The position numbers and the translations under genes are program-made. A stretch of 64,000 nt of DNA, taken from positions 2,557,597 to 2,621,596 of the forward strand of contig NC_064048.1 of the NCBI RefSeq assembly GCF_932526225.1, read 5' to 3'. The DNA comes from Nematostella vectensis (lineage: Eukaryota; Cnidaria; Anthozoa; Actiniaria; Edwardsiidae). The notes under the pieces were generated by a model. That model was not told the origin of the DNA and did not search any database. It was given only the letters and a program-made list of their open reading frames with translations. Shown one piece after another: positions 60,201 through 64,000 of the stretch (positions within the stretch are counted from its first letter, which is position 1; each line of letters opens with the position of its first letter).

Positions 60201-63200
60201 AGGGAGGTTAAGTGAACACGGACATGTAGAAGAAATACAGTAGCACGGCTACACTGAGGCAAAGGCTCTGAGGTGAGACACGAAGGGAGGTAAGTCAGCA
60301 AGAGAAAGCAATCATCAACAATGTGCGTGATGTCAGGCTTTTGGGACTTAATCTTAGAAGCTGATAAAGGCGCTACGTGGTGGGTTTTCAATGTAACAGG
60401 GTTTATTCGAACATCCACCATTAGAGAAGAGACGAAAAGTATCAATTAAAGGGGTAGTGTCATGAGTTTGCCGTGGTCCACGGTTTCCTTATCCACGAAC
60501 ACTTGGAGAAAAGAAGCTGCTATTTTAATTAAAGACATAATGTCACGAGTTTTACGAGTTTTGGGCCATCTTCATCCATCATAAGAGAAGAGCCGGAAGC
60601 TATCAATTAAAGGTGTAGTGGCATGACTTTTCCGTGGGCCACGGTTTACTCAATAATCCAACATTAGAGGAGAGACAGAAACTATCAATTAAAGGGATAA
60701 TGCCAGGTTTCCAATAATTAACGATCAGCGGAGAAAAGAAAACTGGACTGAAGAACCGCTCATCAGTGACGTCAGTTGACGTATTAAAAGCGTTATCCCT
60801 TCGTTGAAGCAAGACATAATTGCAGCTTTTAAAGTAACAGTTCAATCCAGCTTCTAGATCTGGGGGGATGCATTCTGCATCATGTGGCGGTTAGTTCTTT
60901 TTGACGACTTTCCCAAGCGGGGTTTGTTTGCTATAAGGTGTGCTTGTGCGTTTGTGGACCAGCCAATACTCTCGTCCGATCCTTCGCGCGGAGTGTAGGG
61001 GAGATGACTGAGGCCTAAAGGTCATATGCTTGCACTACAGTTGCTACGTCGCGCGCTAGTCGTCACGTCACGCTAACTCGCTTTCGATCGGTCTGTCTCC
61101 CCTCATATTCTGCCATAATCGTGCCTAGTGTATTCATTGCGTTGCAAAGCGGGCATTTCCTTTTCACGCGTAAAGCAACATTAACAGCTCGTCAAACATG
61201 CATGCAGTAGACTTACTTGAGGCTCTCTGTGCGTTGCACCAACAATAAAAAGTATTTGCGCAAAAAGTATGGCAGTGACTAGGTTAATGTGAATGAAAAC
61301 TCGCTCTGACCGAAGACTCCTGCAACGAATACAAACAAAAAGACATTAAGACCAAGAAGTGTTTCTAAATGGTGGCAAGTCTGTATTTTCAAGACGGCCG
61401 TTGTTTTTCACAATACGGTATATCTATATCAATATCAGGCGGAACGGTAACAAAATTCCAGAAAGTGCCATGATTTCATAACACTTGTAAATCCCAAGAC
61501 AGTTAATGCACAGCTGAGCACATGTACGACTCTCTATAGTCTGTTTTACCGGAATAGAGATCTCCTGGTATTGGGATTCCTGTTTCGCTTGGGGAAGAAA
61601 GAGTAGATCGCCAGTATTCAGACTATTCTTATACATTCTAACAACGTAGCACGGCTCTCTATTTTATTGTACATGCGCTCTTACTTACGGAAGGAATAGG
61701 TGAGTTAGGATCGTCAGGACACAGCCGGCAATTGACAGTCCAAGGCCGATAAATGTGATGTACGTCAGGTAGTCGTCGTGAACGGTAGGGTCCTGCGCAC
61801 GAGAAAGAGAGTCGGCAATTGTGCTTTAATCATTCGTTATGTACCTATTTTAATAAACTTTGTCAATGCAAATTGCGAGTGGCGGTTCCAAGAAAAATTG
61901 CTGCTTTTGGGTATAATTATTTGTAAGAATAAAAATGATGAGTAAACTTAAACAATTTTTTTAAGGCTAGGGTATGGTCTTACAAGGAAATCCCAGATTG
62001 AAATTTTTAGAAATGTTCCTAGATTTCTTCTAGAAAAATCGTAAATCAAACCTTTGCTTTTAGTCTTGTTAGTATGGCAAAGTTGGTCAGGTGATCGCAG
62101 TAACACGTGATCTGCGTTGCGTTCCTCGGTCCCAGTCTACACCCTTCAATTGACCAGGATCCATGCGGGCTACCATCACTGATAAAAAATGCGTGACCAA
62201 TAAGAATCAAAATCAAAATTTTTACTAATTACGTATAAATCTCTTCACACGTTCAGGCTCAGGTCTATATCTCTGATGACCATCTTTCCCCCTTTAAACT
62301 TTAACGCCAGCCAGATCATCTGGCCTCAATCTTCTTACCATTGCTAGCTCCGAGACAGTAAATGATGGAGACCGAGTTTTTTTAAATTGCGTCTCCTAAG
62401 CTTTAGAATGTACTTCCTAATTATATCAAATTGGCTGAAAATGCCATTCCTTAAAGTACTAGTAGCACGTAATTTGCTACTTTTCGAAATTCCACCAAAT
62501 TTAGTACACAGGTACTAGACATCCTCGTCTTCAACTGTATTCACGATAATAAGGGAAACCTGCCACTTTATACTAATCTTTCATTGTAAGAGCCTTGAGT
62601 TTTTAGAAATGCTCCTAAAACGTTTTTTTTATGTTTATTACTAATCTAGGTAATGAAAGTGTAGAACTCTGTTTCGTCGAGTTCCAGTGGACCCACCGTT
62701 TCGTTATGTCCCAGAAGGCACACTCTCGAACAACATCTTCCCTGTTAGACTGAAAAAAATAATAACACAAGGGATTAAGCAATTAGAGAGCTATGACTGT
62801 TTACTTATAAATGGCGTTGATCGAATCCGTTGTATCATGATGTCGCGTTTTCAAAACATCGATTTGTTTTTGTCTTTTGGGATTTTCTGTTCCGCCAGTC
62901 AAATTATTCTAAGCCAATCAGATTCTTGCCATCTCTCGCCTAGTGCAGTTGCCTGGCTTTCTGTCGCGACACTGTCTGGTTTTCGTCCAGAGGATAGCCA
63001 GGGAAGTGCACAAAGCGAGACTCTGATTGGCTCAGAATGGTTTTACTGACGGAACAGACAATCCAAACAAATTGTGTTGAGCGCGCCCTCTTTTTAAGAT
63101 GGCGGCCAGTAAAACGTACTAAACAAAATTCCTGCAAGTTTGCAGGACCCGGCGTAGGAAACGAAAGGGAATAATAAGGAATAATAAGTATTAAGTTGAG

Positions 63201-63396
63201 TAAAAGTTAGAACATAGTGTGTGAAGATGAGTTACAAGAATCACATGCTGGTTGGATAAAGATGTACTTTCAAAAGATGAACAATTATTTGCTAACCTGA
63301 GGGAACTTAAAAACAAGTTCTACTGGTTCTTTAAATCGTGACGTCACTTTAGGCGACACCACAACGGCCATCACGTGACTGCTAATGTTCGTCCGA
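50665..63396 (-). CDS. Adhesion GPCR (GAIN/GPS plus seven helices), 5' end outside window
   Basis: Twelve exons in transcript order: 63396-63297, 62749-62697, 62178-62052, 61792-61689, 61319-61217, 57464-57311, 53727-53661, 53368-53302, 52997-52921, 52399-52273, 51378-51337 and 50838-50665. All are GT-AG and in one frame (397 codons plus stop here). The first exon encodes the end of a GAIN domain (AVVVSPKVTSRFKEPVELVF). Next come CAFWD and the GPS (GSWSIEGC, CYCDHLTNFAIL), with the cleavable HL/T and the tethered agonist TNFAIL. Helix 1 is in exon 4, helix 2 in exon 5, helix 3 in exon 6 (YFFYMSVFTWMLVEGIHIY), helix 4 in exon 7, helix 5 in exons 8-9 (loop-2 CWLS), helix 6 in exon 10 (LGLTWLFGF), and helix 7 spans 10-11. 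The tail, RREFLRKIRNLEMKRS onward, is in exon 12. Ectodomains upstream are not visible, so the subfamily is unknown. It lies convergent to the Methuselah-like gene. Its introns hold an hAT transposon, splice-site arrays and microsatellites. Confidence 0.93.
51870..52145. repeat. Dispersed repeat shared with 905-1045 and 2797-2959
   Basis: The left half (tatgaagaaaacgttgtcgt, gactggtaccgaggactctt, gaagcacctgcggtacg) is the reverse complement of 2797-2959. The right half (gaatcatgcagctttt, aaggaatatattattttcct, ttttcttgatatgaaa) matches the reverse complement of 905-1045. It lies in the intron between exons 10 and 11 of the adhesion GPCR. A coding-like frame crosses its left half, as described at 2804-3109. 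Confidence 0.65.
52693..52934. repeat. 80-bp tandem repeat, three units, carrying an exon-intron boundary
   Basis: The unit starts gcggtgtgtgagagttttct and ends tctcttactttgagctggtc. The last unit runs into exon 9 of the minus-strand adhesion GPCR. On that strand each unit therefore contains the last 13-14 nt of the exon (CAGACCAGCTCAAA) and its donor GTAAGAG. The gene has its true 5' splice site plus two identical copies 80 and 160 bp further into the intron. Confidence 0.92.
53832..53918. repeat. CAT/CAC trinucleotide microsatellite
   Basis: About 29 trinucleotides, atc-type with an internal block of acc, in the intron between exons 6 and 7 of the adhesion GPCR. A second array of the same composition lies at 54206-54299. 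Poly-Ser, poly-Met and poly-His frames over them are artefacts. Confidence 0.95.
54206..54299. repeat. CAT/CAC trinucleotide microsatellite, second array
   Basis: About 31 trinucleotides, CAT with a central CAC block, directly before the MITE that hosts the hAT insertion. Confidence 0.95.
54334..56763 (+). mobile_element. hAT-superfamily DNA transposon, 2430 bp, nested in a MITE
   Basis: The terminal inverted repeats are taggctcttaccgaaagtgc at the left and gcactttcggtaagagccta at the right. The octamer cccccttt flanks both sides exactly (54326-54333 and 56764-56771), the 8-bp target duplication expected for hAT elements. Sub-terminal regions are rich in agcactttttt motifs. The insertion interrupts a MITE of the family seen at 19268-19412, whose halves lie at 54304-54333 and 56772-56881. 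The whole lies in the intron between exons 6 and 7 of the adhesion GPCR, in antisense orientation to it. Confidence 0.92.
54627..56489 (+). pseudogene. hAT transposase with N-terminal zinc finger, broken
   Basis: The main frame is open from 54706 to a TAG at 56284-56286. It carries a C2H2/BED-like finger (LFCLACREIV, then THLASKKHG) and the hAT core: FDGSTRQGEAI, AAMRDGASV, CFSHTLDN and SETRWWSNWE. The C-terminal dimerisation region, with PSSAAAERVFSVLNS, lies just past the TAG in the same frame (56287-56463). Three lesions are visible. The probable N-terminus (ATG at 54627) is out of frame with the main part across an A run near 54709-54715. The TAG truncates the protein before the dimerisation region. 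A one-base loss near 56463 puts the final LMTQYKKR out of frame. The copy is therefore probably inactive, though recently mobile given the intact ends and target duplication. Confidence 0.88.
56870..57245. repeat. Degenerate CAT/ATC-rich simple sequence
   Basis: Interrupted cat, cac and atc trinucleotides over about 370 bp in the same adhesion GPCR intron, probably a decayed version of the arrays at 53.8 and 54.2 kb. The His-rich frame across it is not a gene. Confidence 0.75.
57411..60297 (-). repeat. Tandem array of a 3' splice site plus partial TM3 exon, about 35 units of 82-83 bp
   Basis: Read on the minus strand, each unit has about 26 nt of intron end (CTTACCTCCCTTCGTGTCTC, then ACCTCAG) followed by the first 56 nt of the helix-3 exon (AGCCTGTGCCTCAGTGTAGC to GTGTTCAC). 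The next unit then starts at once. The last unit is continuous with the rest of the real exon (57410-57311). Two acceptor variants alternate, CTCACCTCAG and CTTACCACAG, and both keep the invariant AG. Other changes are few: CCATG for CCGTG, and TTTGCCTC for TGTGCCTC. The 82- and 83-bp lengths shift frame by one or two per unit. The unit farthest upstream abuts unique intron at 60298, and its neighbour sequence TTGCTGACTTACC may mark the original junction. Confidence 0.95.
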
Positions 63397-63762
63397 CTGC
63401 AGAAGAAAAATAAATAAAACGTCCAAAATAAGGAAGAGGAATGCAAAATTATTACAATAACTTATGAACCCAGTAGATTATTACAATAACTTATGAACCC
63501 AGCGCCGTAGAAAGACTAGCAATTGTTCATTTAATGATAACCCCAACCAAGGAAAAAAAGCTCTTGTTACGAGACAGCCTCATTATATATAATTTTTATC
63601 CCTTTCCCTTTCGCATTAGAAGTGTAGATTGTTCTTAAGGTCCTATATTGTTGCCTCCATTTTAATGGTCAAAGACGTCAAGACCCCCCCCCCCCCCCCC
63701 CAAGCAAAATATCTTAAAAGTAAAAACTTTCTTGCCTTACTCTCCTGTCGTTTTTTTAAATG

Positions 63763-64000
63763 GTCTAAAAGAGCCTGGAGCGAGCGCGCGGGAGACCTGT
63801 GATATTCTAAAACGCCATTCCCAAGATTACTGCCAGCGAAATCGTAGTAAAAACGAATTCCTGCAAATTTACGTGAAAGTTTTTGACTTACAAAGCTCTA
63901 GAGCGATAAGAAGCGAAAGAGAATGATTGAAGCAGACTACCAAATATGGTATGTAATGCCTAATAAGGAAATGACATATCGAACTAGAAAAACGACAGTT
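63763..64000. mobile_element. Dispersed repeat with gagcgcgcgggagacctg core, copy 3, cut by window end
   Basis: It begins tctaaaagagcctggagc and continues gagcgcgcgggagacctgtg, ccaaatatggtatgtaatgc, aataaggaaatgac and aaaacgacagtt. It matches 20926-21180 in order and orientation. It lies upstream of the first visible exon of the adhesion GPCR, where no further exon was recognised. Confidence 0.65.

Noticed and set aside
57692..60445. Several 60-110 codon minus-strand frames resembling a hydrophobic membrane protein
   Set aside because: They come from the tandem copies of the partial TM3 exon, not from separate genes. Only the terminal unit continues into a full exon.
63400..63762. Search for a further upstream exon of the adhesion GPCR
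   Set aside because: No acceptor-donor bounded frame in the required phase with GAIN-like sequence was found, so the next exon probably lies beyond the window.

Overview
The window is a stretch of eukaryotic (animal) genomic DNA. It has spliced genes with GT-AG introns, long AT-rich introns and intergenic DNA, and many small foldback transposons and minisatellites. The gene set (an R-Ras-type GTPase, a Mab-21 domain protein, a somatomedin-B plus seven-helix Methuselah-like receptor, and an adhesion GPCR with a GAIN/GPS region) and the compact introns fit an invertebrate. An anthozoan cnidarian such as a sea anemone or coral is my best guess, but the sequence alone does not prove it. I saw no rRNA, convincing tRNA, CRISPR or prokaryotic operon features.

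Layout. 1-14757: no large gene. It holds dispersed repeats, a 44-bp minisatellite (3488-6105), two related Lys/Cys-rich coding fragments (about 9.9 and 10.6 kb), several foldback elements and a 23-bp minisatellite (13966-14476). 14758-23454 (minus): a nine-exon gene for a secreted protein of about 851 residues with RTX-like Gly/Asp motifs and a hydrophobic segment; family unknown to me. 23.5-27.5 kb: foldback elements only. 27565-30308 (plus): a two-exon Mab-21/cGAS-fold protein ending in a CaaX box. 33904-39765 (plus): a complete eight-exon R-Ras-like GTPase. 42872-46213 (plus): an intronless Methuselah-like receptor. It is followed by a perfect 72-bp palindrome and a 33-bp minisatellite. 50665-63396 and beyond (minus): twelve exons of an adhesion GPCR, from the GAIN domain to the C-terminal tail; its 5' part lies outside the window. 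One of its introns holds a degenerate 2.4-kb hAT transposon with a perfect 8-bp target duplication.

The most unusual feature lies in the adhesion GPCR. The 3' splice site plus the first 56 nt of the TM3 exon has been amplified in tandem about 35 times (57411-60297). In the same gene the 5' splice site after the TM5 exon is triplicated (52693-52934). Exon joins for all spliced genes were derived by hand from splice-site consensus and reading-frame continuity. They close in frame throughout, but no transcript evidence was available.

Three membrane or signalling genes (R-Ras, two class-B-type receptors) and a prenylated Mab-21 protein lie near one another. I see no evidence that they form a functional cluster.
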